The notes: a model not told the origin generated them from the letters alone. A DNA stretch of 56,607 nucleotides from Pseudomonas citronellolis (GCF_900112375.1 NZ_FOLS01000043.1:1-56607), one strand, 5' to 3'. Counted from the first letter of the stretch, positions 7,732 through 16,749 are shown. Program-made: numbers and translations.

Positions 7732-8658
7732 ATGAAATTCACCCTGCGCCAGATGGAAGTCTTCGTCGCCGTGGCCCAGCAGGAAAGCGTGTCGCGCGCC
7801 GCCGAGGCACTCTCGCTGTCGCAGTCGGCCACCAGCACGGCCCTGGGCGAGCTGGAGCGGCAGTTCGACTGCAAGCTGTTCGACCGCGCCGGCAAGCGCC
7901 TGACTTTGAACGCCCTGGGCCGCCAGTTGCTGCCCCAGGCGGTGGCGCTGCTGGACCGCGGCAGCGAGATCGAGACGCTGCTCAACGGCAAGAGCGCCTT
8001 CGGCTCCCTGGACCTGGGCGCCACCCTGACCATCGGCAACTACCTGGCCACCCTGCTGATCGGCACCTTCATGCAGCGCCAGCCGGACTGCCGGGTGCGC
8101 CTGCACGTGCACAACACCGCCCACGTGGTGCAGCGCATCGCCCACTACGAGCTGGACCTGGGCCTGATCGAGGGCGACTGCCAGCACCCGGACATCGAGG
8201 TGCAGCCGTGGATGGAGGACGAGCTGGTGGTGTTCTGCGCACCGCAGCACCCGCTGGCCAACGCCGGGCCGGTGGACCTGCAGCGGCTCAGCAGCGAGGC
8301 CTGGATCCTCCGCGAGCAGGGCTCGGGCACCCGCCTGACCTTCGACCAGGCCATGCGCCACCACATCGAGCCGCTGAATATCCGCCTGGAGCTGGAGCAC
8401 ACCGAGGCGATCAAGCGCGCCGTGGAGTCGGGCCTGGGCATCGGCTGCATCTCGCGCCTGGCCCTGCGCGACGCCTTCCGCCGCGGCAGCCTGGTGCCGG
8501 TGGATACCCCGCAGCTGGACCTGCGCCGGCAGTTCTATTTCATCTGGCACCGGCAGAAGTACCAGACCGCGACCATGCGCGAATTCCTCGACCTGTGCCG
8601 CAGCGAGACGGCGGGCATCAGCCGCAGCGACGAGATCGTGCTGCCGATGATTCCCTGA
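7732..8658 (+). CDS. finR: LysR-type regulator FinR
   Basis: 308 residues. The N-terminal winged HTH (about residues 1-60; Q-M-E-V-F-V-A-V-A, S-Q-S-A-T-S-T-A-L) is followed by a periplasmic-binding-like effector domain (about 90-300) with the E-Q-G-S-G-T-R segment near 200. In P. putida and P. aeruginosa the divergent neighbour of fpr is FinR, needed for fpr induction by superoxide generators; the arrangement here is the same, which is the main basis for the name. Start at the ATG at 7732. Confidence 0.88.
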   Translation: MKFTLRQMEVFVAVAQQESVSRAAEALSLSQSATSTALGELERQFDCKLFDRAGKRLTLNALGRQLLPQAVALLDRGSEIETLLNGKSAFGSLDLGATLTIGNYLATLLIGTFMQRQPDCRVRLHVHNTAHVVQRIAHYELDLGLIEGDCQHPDIEVQPWMEDELVVFCAPQHPLANAGPVDLQRLSSEAWILREQGSGTRLTFDQAMRHHIEPLNIRLELEHTEAIKRAVESGLGIGCISRLALRDAFRRGSLVPVDTPQLDLRRQFYFIWHRQKYQTATMREFLDLCRSETAGISRSDEIVLPMIP

Positions 8659-8698
8659 GGCGGGCCTGCCGAACGACCGTAGGAGCAATTGTCTATTG

Positions 8699-8771
8699 GG
8701 TTCCCGCGTTCGCGGGAATGACGTTGGAAAACATGACTTTCATCCCGTCATTCCCGCGTTCGCGGGAACCC
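8699..8771. repeat. pair of TTCCCGCG-TT-CGCGGGAA palindromes
   Basis: Two copies, GGTTCCCGCGTTCGCGGGAAT at 8699-8720 and a second ending GGGAACCC near 8771, separated by about 30 bases. Same family as those near 4450, 4905, 24247 and 24655. With the next entry and a remnant near 8826-8845 they make up the finR-dgkA gap. Confidence 0.7.
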
Positions 8772-8868
8772 AGAAAACAGCGTAGAACCTCGTCCGCGAT
8801 AGCCGGAGATTGCGGCACGATTTGCGGATAAGATCCGCTCCTACGCTACCCCACCCACACCACTCCAT

Positions 8869-8916
8869 GTAGGAGCGCGCCCTGCGCGCGAATCGCGGGC
8901 AGGGCCCGCTCCTACA
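8869..8916. repeat. REPIN-like element TGTAGGAGCGCGCCCTGCGCGCG...CTCCTACA
   Basis: Two unequal REP arms, GTAGGAGCGCGCCCTGCGCGCG and CGCGGGCAGGGCCCGCTCCTAC, meeting at AAT. Nearly identical elements are at 17853-17901 (opposite orientation) and 24786-24832. It lies 15 bases past the dgkA stop and may act as its 3' hairpin. Confidence 0.8.
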
Positions 8917-8931
8917 GGTAACGGCGCAGGC

Positions 8932-9303
8932 TCAGCCGAGCAGGATCACCGCCCAGGTCACGGTGATGATGCTCAGCGCGACGAACTGCGCGGCGCTGCC
9001 CATGTCCTTGGCGTTCTTCGACAGCGGGTGGCGCTCCAGGGAGACGCGGTCGACCACCGCTTCCACCGCCGAGTTGAGCAGTTCGACGATCAGCGCCAGC
9101 AGGCACACGGCGATCATCAGCGCGCGTTCGCCGCGGCTGACGTCGCAGAAGAACGCCAGCGGGACGAGGATGACGTTGATCAGCACCAGTTGGCGGAAGG
9201 CCGCCTCGCCACGGAAGGCGGCTACGAAACCGGCCATGGAGTAGCCGGCGGCGTTGAGGATGCGCTTCAGGCCGGTCTGGCCCTTGAAGGGGGAAGAAGT
9301 CAC
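8932..9303 (-). CDS. dgkA: diacylglycerol kinase DgkA
   Basis: 123 residues, the usual size of this trimeric inner-membrane kinase, which phosphorylates diacylglycerol released during periplasmic glucan synthesis. E-A-A-F-R (33-37), E-L-L-N-S-A-V-E-A-V-V-D (74-85, containing the catalytic Glu) and K-N-A-K-D-M-G-S-A-A (about 96-105) are the family motifs. Three membrane helices. Start taken as the GTG at 9303 (V-T-S-S-P-F-K-G-Q-T-G-L-K-R), which fits family length; the longer ATG form would add 24 residues without similarity. Confidence 0.93.
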   Translation of the reverse strand: MTSSPFKGQTGLKRILNAAGYSMAGFVAAFRGEAAFRQLVLINVILVPLAFFCDVSRGERALMIAVCLLALIVELLNSAVEAVVDRVSLERHPLSKNAKDMGSAAQFVALSIITVTWAVILLG

Positions 9304-9385
9304 GAAGGGCTCTCTGCGAAAAAAGACGCGGCACTCTAAACCAGGTGCCGTAGGAAAATGTGAAACAAAGGTCACGGACGGCCGA

Positions 9386-10036
9386 TCAGGCGCCCGGAAC
9401 CGTTTCCATCTGTTGCAGCAACAGCGCCGCCTGGGTGCGGGTGCGCACGTTGAGTTTGCGGAAGATAGCCGTGACGTGGGCCTTCACCGTCGCCTCGGAG
9501 ACGTTCAGCTCGAAGGCGATCTGCTTGTTCAGCAGGCCCTCGCAGACCATGGTCAGCACGCGGAACTGCTGCGGCGTCAGGCTCGCCAGGCCGGCGCTGG
9601 CGGCGCGCACTTCCTCGCTCAGCTCGGTCACCGCGTCGGCCTGCGGCGGCCACCAGACGTCGCCGTCGAGCACGGTGCGCACCGCCTGCTGCAGGGTGGC
9701 CATCTCGCTGGACTTGGGGATGAAGCCGCTGGCGCCGAACTCGCGGGAACGCTGCACCACGGCGGCGTCCTCCTGGGCCGAGATCATCACCACCGGGATC
9801 TGCGGGTACTGCCCGCGCAGCAGCACCAGGCCGGAAAAGCCGTAGGCGCCGGGCATGTTCAGGTCCAGCAGGACCAGGTCCCAGTCGGCCTTCTCGTTGA
9901 GCCTGGCTTCCAGCTCGGCGATGCTCGCCGCCTCCACCAGTTTCGCTTCGGGGCCCAGGCCCAAGGTGAGGGCCTGGTGCAGGGCACTGCGGAACAGCGG
10001 ATGATCGTCAGCGATCAGGATTTCATAGGAAGCCAT
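9386..10036 (-). CDS. erdR: LuxR-type response regulator ErdR
   Basis: 216 residues. The receiver domain (1-120) has the acidic pair Asp10-Asp11, the phospho-acceptor Asp58 in L-L-D-L-N-M-P-G, and Lys near 108 in I-P-K-S. A NarL/LuxR HTH fills about residues 148-205 (L-T-P-Q-Q-F-R-V-L, N-K-Q-I-A, S-E-A-T-V-K-A-H). ErdR in P. aeruginosa, found in the same place beside dgkA, controls ethanol oxidation and acetate metabolism genes; the name rests on similarity and this synteny. No cognate kinase is nearby. Confidence 0.88.
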   Translation of the reverse strand: MASYEILIADDHPLFRSALHQALTLGLGPEAKLVEAASIAELEARLNEKADWDLVLLDLNMPGAYGFSGLVLLRGQYPQIPVVMISAQEDAAVVQRSREFGASGFIPKSSEMATLQQAVRTVLDGDVWWPPQADAVTELSEEVRAASAGLASLTPQQFRVLTMVCEGLLNKQIAFELNVSEATVKAHVTAIFRKLNVRTRTQAALLLQQMETVPGA

Positions 10037-10261
10037 GTAAGTTCCTTGATGGCCAGGCTCGATCCCGCCGCGGATAACGGCAGGGCCAGCATGGGAAAGG
10101 TCGTGACCTGATTGGCGCATTGTACGCAAATGCATCGGCCGATGCCTGCCGAGAATGCAGATGCGGGCGACTCCCAGCGCACCCGCTGACGGGATGGACA
10201 GCTTTTCAAAGTCCCCGGCTTGCGGCAGAGTTGCGCTCTTTTTTTGCCTGCCGAGAACACC

Positions 10262-11143
10262 ATGAAGAGCCACGCCCTGCGCGCCGATATCCTGATGCTG
10301 GTCACCGCCATGATCTGGGGCGTGTCCTTCGTCGCGCAGCGCCTGGGGATGGATGCCATCGGGCCCTTCCTCTATACCGGCCTGCGCTTCGCCCTCGGCG
10401 CGCTGATGCTGCTGCCGCTGCTGGCCTGGTCGGCCAGGCGCGGCGCCCAGCCGTTCAACCGCGGCCTGCTGCTGGCCGGCCTGGCCATCGGCACTGCGCT
10501 GACCCTGGGCATCAACCTGCAGCAGGTCGGCCTGCTGTTCACCAGCGTGACCAACTCCGGCTTCATCACCGGCCTGTACGTGATCATCGTGCCGCTGCTC
10601 GGCCTGCTGCTCGGCCACCGCACCGGCACGGGCACCTGGCTCGGCGCGGCGCTGGCGGTGGTGGGCATGGCCATGCTGAGCATCGGCCCGGGCTTCAAGG
10701 TGGCCTCCGGCGACTGGCTGCAACTGACCGGCGCGCTGGTGTGGGGCTGCCACGTGTTGCTGGTGGGCCTGTTCGCCAGCCGCTACGACCCTATCCGCCT
10801 GGCCTTCCTGCAGTTCGTCACCTGCTCGGTGGTGAGCATGGCGCTGGCGCTGATGTTCGAGGAGATCCACTGGGACGCCATCGCCCAGGCCGGCCCGGCG
10901 CTGCTCTACGGCGGCCTGCTCGGCGTCGGCACCGGCTTCACCCTGCAGGTGATCGCGCAGAAGGACGCCATCGCCTCCCACGCCGCCATCATCCTGTCCC
11001 TGGAAGCGGTATTCGCCGCCATCGCCGGGGCGATCTTCCTCGACGAGAGCCTGCACGCGCGCGGTTACTTCGGCTGCGCGCTGATGCTAGCCGGCATGCT
11101 GGTGGCCCAGCTGTGGCCGCAGAAGAAGGCCGCGGCGGCCTGA
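10262..11143 (+). CDS. EamA/DMT-family transporter
   Basis: 293 residues with about ten hydrophobic helices in two EamA repeats (roughly 8-135 and 150-287). The first begins M-I-W-G-V-S-F-V-A-Q; the second has A-S-H-A-A-I-I-L-S-L-E-A-V-F-A-A, the typical end of the DMT fold. Inner-membrane exporter of unknown substrate (amino acids or metabolites in relatives). Start at the ATG at 10262. It is divergent from erdR across 225 bases and ends 3 bases from the convergent tapT-like gene. Confidence 0.88.
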   Translation: MKSHALRADILMLVTAMIWGVSFVAQRLGMDAIGPFLYTGLRFALGALMLLPLLAWSARRGAQPFNRGLLLAGLAIGTALTLGINLQQVGLLFTSVTNSGFITGLYVIIVPLLGLLLGHRTGTGTWLGAALAVVGMAMLSIGPGFKVASGDWLQLTGALVWGCHVLLVGLFASRYDPIRLAFLQFVTCSVVSMALALMFEEIHWDAIAQAGPALLYGGLLGVGTGFTLQVIAQKDAIASHAAIILSLEAVFAAIAGAIFLDESLHARGYFGCALMLAGMLVAQLWPQKKAAAA

Positions 11144-11146
11144 ATC

Positions 11147-11887
11147 CTAGAGCGCGGTGTAGGGCCGCAGGGCCTGGTGCGCCGAGCTCTGCTCGTCCAG
11201 CCCGCGCTGGTGCTTGGCGCCCAGGTAGCGCTCGCTGAACACGTCCAGGTAGGCATCCAGCGCATCCCCCGCGCGCTGGTCGCCAGCCAGGCCCAGGCAC
11301 AGTGCCGCCACTTCCGCGGTGCACAGGTGCTCGTCGAACTTGGAGCGGCGCAGGCGATAGCGCGACAGCGCGTCCGGGGTGATGCTCAGCACCGGGAAGC
11401 GGTCCAGGTAGGGGCTCTTGCGGAACATCTTGCGCGCCTCGTTCCAGGTGGCGTCCAGCAGGATGAACAGCGGGCGCTTGCCGGGCTGCGGCGCGACCTT
11501 CTCCACCACCCGCTCGGCGGCGACGAACTCCCCCGGGAACACCACGTAGGGCTGCCACTGCGTATCGTCCAGCAGCGCCAGCAGGGCCGGGTCGACCTCG
11601 ATCCGCGACCAGCCGAAGGCCCAGGTGTCCGGCACCGTCTCGGCGATCAGCCAGCCGGTGTTGCTCGGCTTCAGCGGCTCGGTGTCGAACATCACCAGGC
11701 ACATGCCGGCGTTAGCCTGCACCTGCGGCTGCCAGGCGCACATGCAGTAGTCCGGGCGCAGGCGGCAGCCGGCGCAGCGCGGCGAACGCGAGCCGCGGGC
11801 CACGAAGGGCTTCACGCAACGGGCCAGGCGCTCGGCGCGCAGGCGGGCGACGGCATGGTTCTTGGTAGCGGGATGGACGGGCGACAT
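11147..11887 (-). CDS. tapT: tRNA-uridine aminocarboxypropyltransferase (DTW domain)
   Basis: 246 residues. DTW-domain enzymes (TapT/YfiP) transfer the 3-amino-3-carboxypropyl group of SAM to U47 of tRNA. The zinc-like cluster C-A-G-C...Y-C-M-C is near residues 38-51, and L-L-D-A-T-W-N-E-A-R-K-M near 150 matches the D-x-T-W core. Start at the ATG at 11887 (M-S-P-V-H-P-A-T-K-N-H-A); an upstream ATG at 11947 would add 20 basic residues. The convergent end with the EamA gene leaves no room for a terminator. The symbol is assigned by domain only. Confidence 0.85.
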   Translation of the reverse strand: MSPVHPATKNHAVARLRAERLARCVKPFVARGSRSPRCAGCRLRPDYCMCAWQPQVQANAGMCLVMFDTEPLKPSNTGWLIAETVPDTWAFGWSRIEVDPALLALLDDTQWQPYVVFPGEFVAAERVVEKVAPQPGKRPLFILLDATWNEARKMFRKSPYLDRFPVLSITPDALSRYRLRRSKFDEHLCTAEVAALCLGLAGDQRAGDALDAYLDVFSERYLGAKHQRGLDEQSSAHQALRPYTAL

Positions 11888-12054
11888 CGGCGACTCGGGA
11901 GGGCGATCACGGCGGGCGGCGATTGTAACAGAGCCCCTGCGCGCCAAGGCCGCTCGGCAGCCAGGCGGTTTTCAGGGACAATGAGGGATTTGCGGCGCCG
12001 GCGAACCGTGCCGGCGTCGCGCGGTCGAATACGCACCCGTTTCAGGAGAAGCCC

Positions 12055-12462
12055 ATGCTGCGCCTAACCGCCCTCGCCCTCTGCCTCGTCCTGCCCGCGG
12101 CCCACGCCGCGTCGCTCAAGGACTTCGAACTGGCCAAGACACTGGAGAAAGTCGCCAAGGAAAGCAGCGAAGGCACTCCGCGCGCGATCAACGAGGACAT
12201 CCTCGACCAGGGCTACACCGTCGAAGGCAACCAGTTGATCAACCACCTCAGCGTGCGCGCCAGCCACGCCGCGAAGATGCGCGCCAACCCCGAGAGCGTG
12301 CGCAGCCAGTTGGGCGACAGCGTGTGCAGCAACACCGGCTACCGCCAGTTGCTGGCCCAGGGCGCGGTGCTCACCTACGACTTCACCGAGTACCACAGCA
12401 ACGCCCCGGTGGCCGTCGAGCGCTTCGATGCCGGCAGCTGCCGCATCAAGCTGCAGAAGTGA
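12055..12462 (+). CDS. PA3611-family secreted protein
   Basis: 135 residues with a clear signal peptide (M-L-R-L-T-A-L-A-L-C-L-V-L, cleavage after A-H-A near residue 18). The mature part is mixed helical with two Cys (about 97 and 128) that could form a disulfide. It matches the family named for P. aeruginosa PA3611, described there as a quorum-sensing-regulated virulence factor with a solved structure; molecular role not established. Its position next to the DUF3820 gene and the phosphoketolase-like gene is the same as in P. aeruginosa. Confidence 0.85.
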   Translation: MLRLTALALCLVLPAAHAASLKDFELAKTLEKVAKESSEGTPRAINEDILDQGYTVEGNQLINHLSVRASHAAKMRANPESVRSQLGDSVCSNTGYRQLLAQGAVLTYDFTEYHSNAPVAVERFDAGSCRIKLQK

Positions 12463-12472
12463 AGCCGGAGCC

Positions 12473-12694
12473 ATGCTGGAGTCGGAAAAGCTCAACCTGC
12501 TGAAGATCGCCCGCACGCCGATGCCCTTCGGCAAGTACCAGGGACGCATGCTGGTGGACCTGCCGGAGGAGTACCTGCTGTGGTTCCAGCGCAATGACAG
12601 CTTTCCCAAGGGCGAGCTGGGCCGCCTGATGCAGATAGTGCTGGAGCTGAAGGTCGAGGGCCTTGATTCTCTGGTGAAACCGCTGAAGCGCTAA
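12473..12694 (+). CDS. DUF3820 protein
   Basis: 73 residues. The family core M-P-F-G-K-Y-Q-G (about 17-24), L-P-E-E-Y-L-L-W-F (about 30-38) and F-P-K-G-E-L-G are all present. DUF3820 proteins resemble the exonuclease-associated 'putative quorum-sensing-regulated' domain and have no proven role. It starts 10 bases after the stop of the PA3611-like gene, so the two are probably co-transcribed. Confidence 0.85.
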   Translation: MLESEKLNLLKIARTPMPFGKYQGRMLVDLPEEYLLWFQRNDSFPKGELGRLMQIVLELKVEGLDSLVKPLKR

Positions 12695-12708
12695 GACGCC
12701 TCAGCGTT

Positions 12709-15114
12709 TCAGCGCAGGGCCCGCGGGTCCCCCTTGCCGGCCAGCGCCGCGACCTCCTCGGCGGTCAGCAGCGCGCTGCGCGGTACTTCCAGCAGGCGCG
12801 CGCAGGCCGCCAGCACATCGCCCCAGCAGGCCCGGTTGGCGAACAGCATGCCGGGCTCGTCGAGGGTCCCGCCGCGGTTGCGGTAGCCCAGCACCGAGCT
12901 GCGCAGCGCATCCGGCAGGATCGGCCAGAGATGCCCGCGCGCCACTTCCGGGCGCATGTGGGTGAGCAGCACGCGGCGCCCGTAGGCGTCCGGGAACAGT
13001 TGCTCGATCAGCGCCTCGTCGGCCACCGCCGCCAGTTCCCAGTTGTCCCTCGGCGCGCGGAAGCGCCCCGGCTCCTGCAGGTAGACCAGGCGGTACGGGT
13101 AGCCGGCCTCGGCCAGACGCTCCACGGCGCGACGCATCTCACCGAGCTGGTAGCTGCCGTTGGCGATCAGCAGCAGCGGATCGCTGCCGGGATGTTCTTC
13201 CACCACGATGGCGCCATCGCGCGCCAGTTGTTCCGCCTGGGCCCGGTCGAACAGGTTCGGCCGCTCGCGCTTGGGCGCTACTACGCAGGCGAGCTGCCCA
13301 CGGCTGCGGTAAATCTGCGGCAGCAGCGCCAGCAGGCTGTTGTGGTCGGCGGGGAACAGCACCCGCACCATGTCGCTCATCTCGCCGAGCAGGCTCTCGC
13401 AGAAGGTGGTGTCCTGGTGCGACTGCTGGTTCTTGCCGTTCTCCCAGGTGTGCGATGTGGCCACCAGCGGCCAGCCGAGCCAACCCGCCGGGCGCCCCGC
13501 CTCCTTCTGCAGGCGGGCGAAGATCAACGCCTGGCGCACCGCGCCGAGCATCTTCACGCAGAACGCCTCGTAGCTGGCCACCAGGTTGAGCCCGCCCTGG
13601 TTGGCCAGGCAGGCGGAAACCACGGCCTCCTCGTTGAGTGCGGTAATGACCCGCCCGTCGACGGCCTCCAGCGCGCTCTCCGGCTGGCAGACGCGGTGCC
13701 TCAGCGCCTTGAGCACGCCGCCCAGGCGGTTGCTGGCCAGCTCGTCGGGGTTGCCGACGCGGGCCCGCAGGTCCGGGTTCGCCGCGCACAGTTCGCTGAA
13801 GAAGCGGTCCAGCGCCAGCATCGGCGAGCACTGGTCGTTGCGGTAGTGCAGCTCCGGCAGGCTGGGCTCGATGGGCCGGCGCACCGCCAGCGGATTGTCG
13901 CGCTCCAGCAGGCGCCCCTGGCGGCTCGCGGTGAACAGTGCGCAGGCGGCGTCCAGCTCCGCTTCCGGCACCCACAGCCGCGCCGCATGGTGGTTGAACA
14001 ATTCACGGGCGTTCTCGTCGTCGCGGGGGTTGCCCGGCAGCGGCAGGTTGTGCGCGGCGTTGCTGCCGGCGCCGTAGAAGCCGAAGCCCTTGACCGTCTC
14101 GGCGATGCCGTAGGGAATCGGCAGCGGGTACTGCAGGATGCCGCTGTTCTTCTCGTGGACGCGATGGGCCAGGCGCTGCTCCATCTCCCAGAGCGCGCAG
14201 ACGAAGGCGGCCGGGTCGCGGCCGTCGAAACTCAGCGGGTCGAAGCCACAGCCGCTCAGGTGGTGCTTGAAGCCTTCCAGGCCCTCGCGGGTGCCCAGTT
14301 GGGTGCGCTGCTCGATGCGCCGGCCATTGGCGATCATCACCGGCAGGGCCACGCCGCAGTCCTCGGCGCGCCACCAGCGGGGCATCCAGTCGCTGCCGCG
14401 CTGCTCCTCGGCGGCGCCGTCGGAGAGGAAGGCCACCAGGGTCTCGCCGGGTAGCGGCAGGTGCGCGTACTGCAGTTCGGCGAAGCCCAGGTAGCCGCCT
14501 TCGGCGATGCCGCCGGCGGTATGCGGGTTGACGTGGCTGCCCAGGGGCGCGGCGACGCTGCCATCCGGCGCCTGGGCGTAGCTGTAGAAGTCCTGCACCA
14601 GGCGCTCCAGGCCGGTGGCGTCGATGCTGTAGCGCCGCGCCTGCTCGGGCTGCAGGTTGGCGGTCAGCACGTTGAGCGCCTCGATGGCCGCCACGCAGTG
14701 CCCCTGCCCCATCAGCCAGCCGCGGGTGGTGCCGGTCAGGCCATTGAGCGCCAGGTAGCCGGCATAGGCTGGCACCATGTTCAGGGCGCCACCGGTGTGG
14801 CCCTCGGGGCTGGCCTTGAAGTCCTCGGCCTGCAGCGGCGTGCCGTCCAGATGCACACGGCGCGCGTAGGTCATGTGCACCACCAGCCAGAGCCCGGCGC
14901 AGGTCAGCCGGTCCAGCGCGCGGAACATCCGGTAGGTGCTCGCCAGGTCCGGCTGCAGGCCGGCTTGGACCAATTGATGAGCCACGCGGAAGACCGCAGC
15001 CTGGGTCAGCGCGCTATGCTCAAGCGGACCGTATCCGCTCAACCATTCGGCGAATGCCGGCTGCTCCGCCGCGTGCGCGGCCAGTTCGTCCGGACTGGGC
15101 AGTATCTGCGACAT
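12709..15114 (-). CDS. phosphoketolase-fold TPP enzyme (annotated xylulose 5-phosphate 3-epimerase in relatives)
   Basis: 801 residues, phosphoketolase (XFP) length and layout. His residues in G-H-T-G-G, G-Q-G-H-C, S-H-V-N-P-H and S-H-Q-D align with the substrate and TPP histidines of Xfp, and E-G-G-Y-L-G and A-S-N-R-L are kept. The Xfp G-H-W-G-T-T-P-G loop is G-H-T-G-G-A-L, the TPP-metal motif G-D-G-E-A-E-T-G is S-D-G-A-A-E-E-Q, and the S-E-H-Q-C-E-G block before the Y-E-S-F motif is L-N-E-E-A-V-V-S. Relatives are annotated as xylulose 5-phosphate 3-epimerase, so phosphoketolase activity should not be assumed. ATG at 15114 with GGGAG upstream; convergent with the DUF3820 gene. Confidence 0.8.
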   Translation of the reverse strand: MSQILPSPDELAAHAAEQPAFAEWLSGYGPLEHSALTQAAVFRVAHQLVQAGLQPDLASTYRMFRALDRLTCAGLWLVVHMTYARRVHLDGTPLQAEDFKASPEGHTGGALNMVPAYAGYLALNGLTGTTRGWLMGQGHCVAAIEALNVLTANLQPEQARRYSIDATGLERLVQDFYSYAQAPDGSVAAPLGSHVNPHTAGGIAEGGYLGFAELQYAHLPLPGETLVAFLSDGAAEEQRGSDWMPRWWRAEDCGVALPVMIANGRRIEQRTQLGTREGLEGFKHHLSGCGFDPLSFDGRDPAAFVCALWEMEQRLAHRVHEKNSGILQYPLPIPYGIAETVKGFGFYGAGSNAAHNLPLPGNPRDDENARELFNHHAARLWVPEAELDAACALFTASRQGRLLERDNPLAVRRPIEPSLPELHYRNDQCSPMLALDRFFSELCAANPDLRARVGNPDELASNRLGGVLKALRHRVCQPESALEAVDGRVITALNEEAVVSACLANQGGLNLVASYEAFCVKMLGAVRQALIFARLQKEAGRPAGWLGWPLVATSHTWENGKNQQSHQDTTFCESLLGEMSDMVRVLFPADHNSLLALLPQIYRSRGQLACVVAPKRERPNLFDRAQAEQLARDGAIVVEEHPGSDPLLLIANGSYQLGEMRRAVERLAEAGYPYRLVYLQEPGRFRAPRDNWELAAVADEALIEQLFPDAYGRRVLLTHMRPEVARGHLWPILPDALRSSVLGYRNRGGTLDEPGMLFANRACWGDVLAACARLLEVPRSALLTAEEVAALAGKGDPRALR

Positions 15115-15242
15115 GCTCGACGTTCTCCCTGGGGCTATGGGGGAAGTCTAGGTCGCCGGATGGGAGCGGCGCTGACCTGTATCAACGCCATTTCGTTCCA
15201 GCTACGCGAGTCTGAAATACCGAATCCTGCTAAGGAGGCCCC

Positions 15243-16664
15243 ATGGCCCTACTCACCTTCATCGGCGCAGCCCAGGAAGTCACCGGCTCCTGCTACCTGC
15301 TGGAAACCCGGGACGGCGTGCGCGTGCTGCTCGAGTGCGGCATGCGCCAGGGCCGCAGCAACGGCAAGAGCACCCGCGACAACGAGGCCAGCAATCGCAC
15401 GCCCTTCCCCTTCGACCCGAAGAGCCTGAACGCGGTGGTCATCTCCCACGCCCACATCGACCACAGCGGCCTGCTGCCGCGCCTGGCGAAGGAAGGCTAC
15501 AAGGGGCCGATCTACGCCACCGAGTCCTGCTGCGAACTGCTGGAACTGATGCTGATGGATTCGGCCAACATCCAGGAAAAGGACGCCGAGTGGGAGAGCA
15601 AGTGGCGCGCCCGCCTGAACAAGCCGGCGGTCACCCCGATCTACACCGTGGAAGACACCGAGAAGGCCCTGAAGCTGCGCCGCAGCGTCAGCTACGGCAG
15701 CACCGTGGAAGTGGCGCCCGGCATCCGCGTGACCTTCCACAACGCCGGGCACATCCTCGGCTCGGCCATCGTCGAGATCGAGATCCACGAGCAGGGCCTG
15801 ACGCGCCGCCTGGTGTTCTCCGGCGACCTGGGCAACACCTGCTCACCGCTGATGCGCACACCGACGCCGCTGAGCCGCGCCGACGTGGTGCTGCTGGAAT
15901 CCACCTACGGCGACCGCGACCACCGCGACAACAACGAGACGCTGCTGGAACTGGCGGACATCCTCGAACAGGCGCAGAAGGACGGCGGCAACGTGCTGAT
16001 CCCCGCCTTCGCCGTCGGCCGCACCCAGGACCTGCTGTTCTACCTCGGGCGCTTCTACCAGGAAGGCCGCCTGCCGCAGCAGATGGTCTTCCTCGACAGC
16101 CCCATGGCCGCCCGGGCCAACGATATCTACCTGCGCCACTCCGGCGAATTCTCCGACAGCGACCGCGAATACATCCGCGGCACCGGCACCGTGAAGCTGT
16201 CCGAATGGCTGCCGCTGCTGCGCACCACGCAGACGCCGGAAGACTCCATGGCGATCAACCGCATCAAGAGCGGCGCCATCATCATCGCCGGCAGCGGCAT
16301 GTGCACCGGCGGGCGCATCGTCCACCACTTCAAGCACAACCTCTGGCGCCAGGAGTGCCACATCGTCTTCCCCGGCTTCCAGGCCAAGGGCACCCTGGGC
16401 CGCACCATCGTCGACGGCGCCGAGAGCGTGCGCGTATTGCGCCAGCGCATCGCCGTGCGGGCGAAGGTCCACACCCTCGGCGGCTTCTCCGCCCATGCCG
16501 GACAATCGCAATTGATTCAGTGGGTTGGCCACTTCGAGAACAAACCCGAGCTATACCTGATACATGGCGAGCGGGAAAAGATGGATGCCCTGCAGGCCGC
16601 ACTGCTCGAACGCCTCGACTGGAAAGCCAACATTCCCGAACAGGGGGACCGTATCGCAATCTGA
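15243..16664 (+). CDS. beta-CASP metallo-beta-lactamase RNase-like protein
   Basis: 473 residues. The metallo-beta-lactamase core has H69-A-H-I-D73-H74-S-G, then G-H-I-L-G-S (near 168) and S-G-D-L-G (near 193); the beta-CASP insert starts near 215, with P-A-F-A-V-G-R-T and S-G-M-C-T-G-G; the C-terminal RMMBL motif is G-G-F-S-A-H-A-G-Q. This is the CPSF-73/RNase J-like class acting on RNA or DNA ends; the cellular substrate in Pseudomonas is unknown. TAAGGAGG precedes the ATG at 15243. The next gene follows in the same direction after 85 bases. Confidence 0.9.
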   Translation: MALLTFIGAAQEVTGSCYLLETRDGVRVLLECGMRQGRSNGKSTRDNEASNRTPFPFDPKSLNAVVISHAHIDHSGLLPRLAKEGYKGPIYATESCCELLELMLMDSANIQEKDAEWESKWRARLNKPAVTPIYTVEDTEKALKLRRSVSYGSTVEVAPGIRVTFHNAGHILGSAIVEIEIHEQGLTRRLVFSGDLGNTCSPLMRTPTPLSRADVVLLESTYGDRDHRDNNETLLELADILEQAQKDGGNVLIPAFAVGRTQDLLFYLGRFYQEGRLPQQMVFLDSPMAARANDIYLRHSGEFSDSDREYIRGTGTVKLSEWLPLLRTTQTPEDSMAINRIKSGAIIIAGSGMCTGGRIVHHFKHNLWRQECHIVFPGFQAKGTLGRTIVDGAESVRVLRQRIAVRAKVHTLGGFSAHAGQSQLIQWVGHFENKPELYLIHGEREKMDALQAALLERLDWKANIPEQGDRIAI

Positions 16665-16749
16665 AACAGGGTCATCGCCGACTGTCATCAGCGGCATGTC
16701 AGACTGGCGCACGCCTACGACAAGGGGTTGAAGAACAAGGAGTATCCCC

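Noticed and set aside
8659..8931. Small ORFs in the finR-dgkA gap
   Set aside because: They consist of palindromic repeat sequence with no ribosome binding site or similarity.
12709..15114. Calling this gene a standard phosphoketolase (xfp)
   Set aside because: Key motifs around TPP and the substrate loop differ; only the fold is certain.
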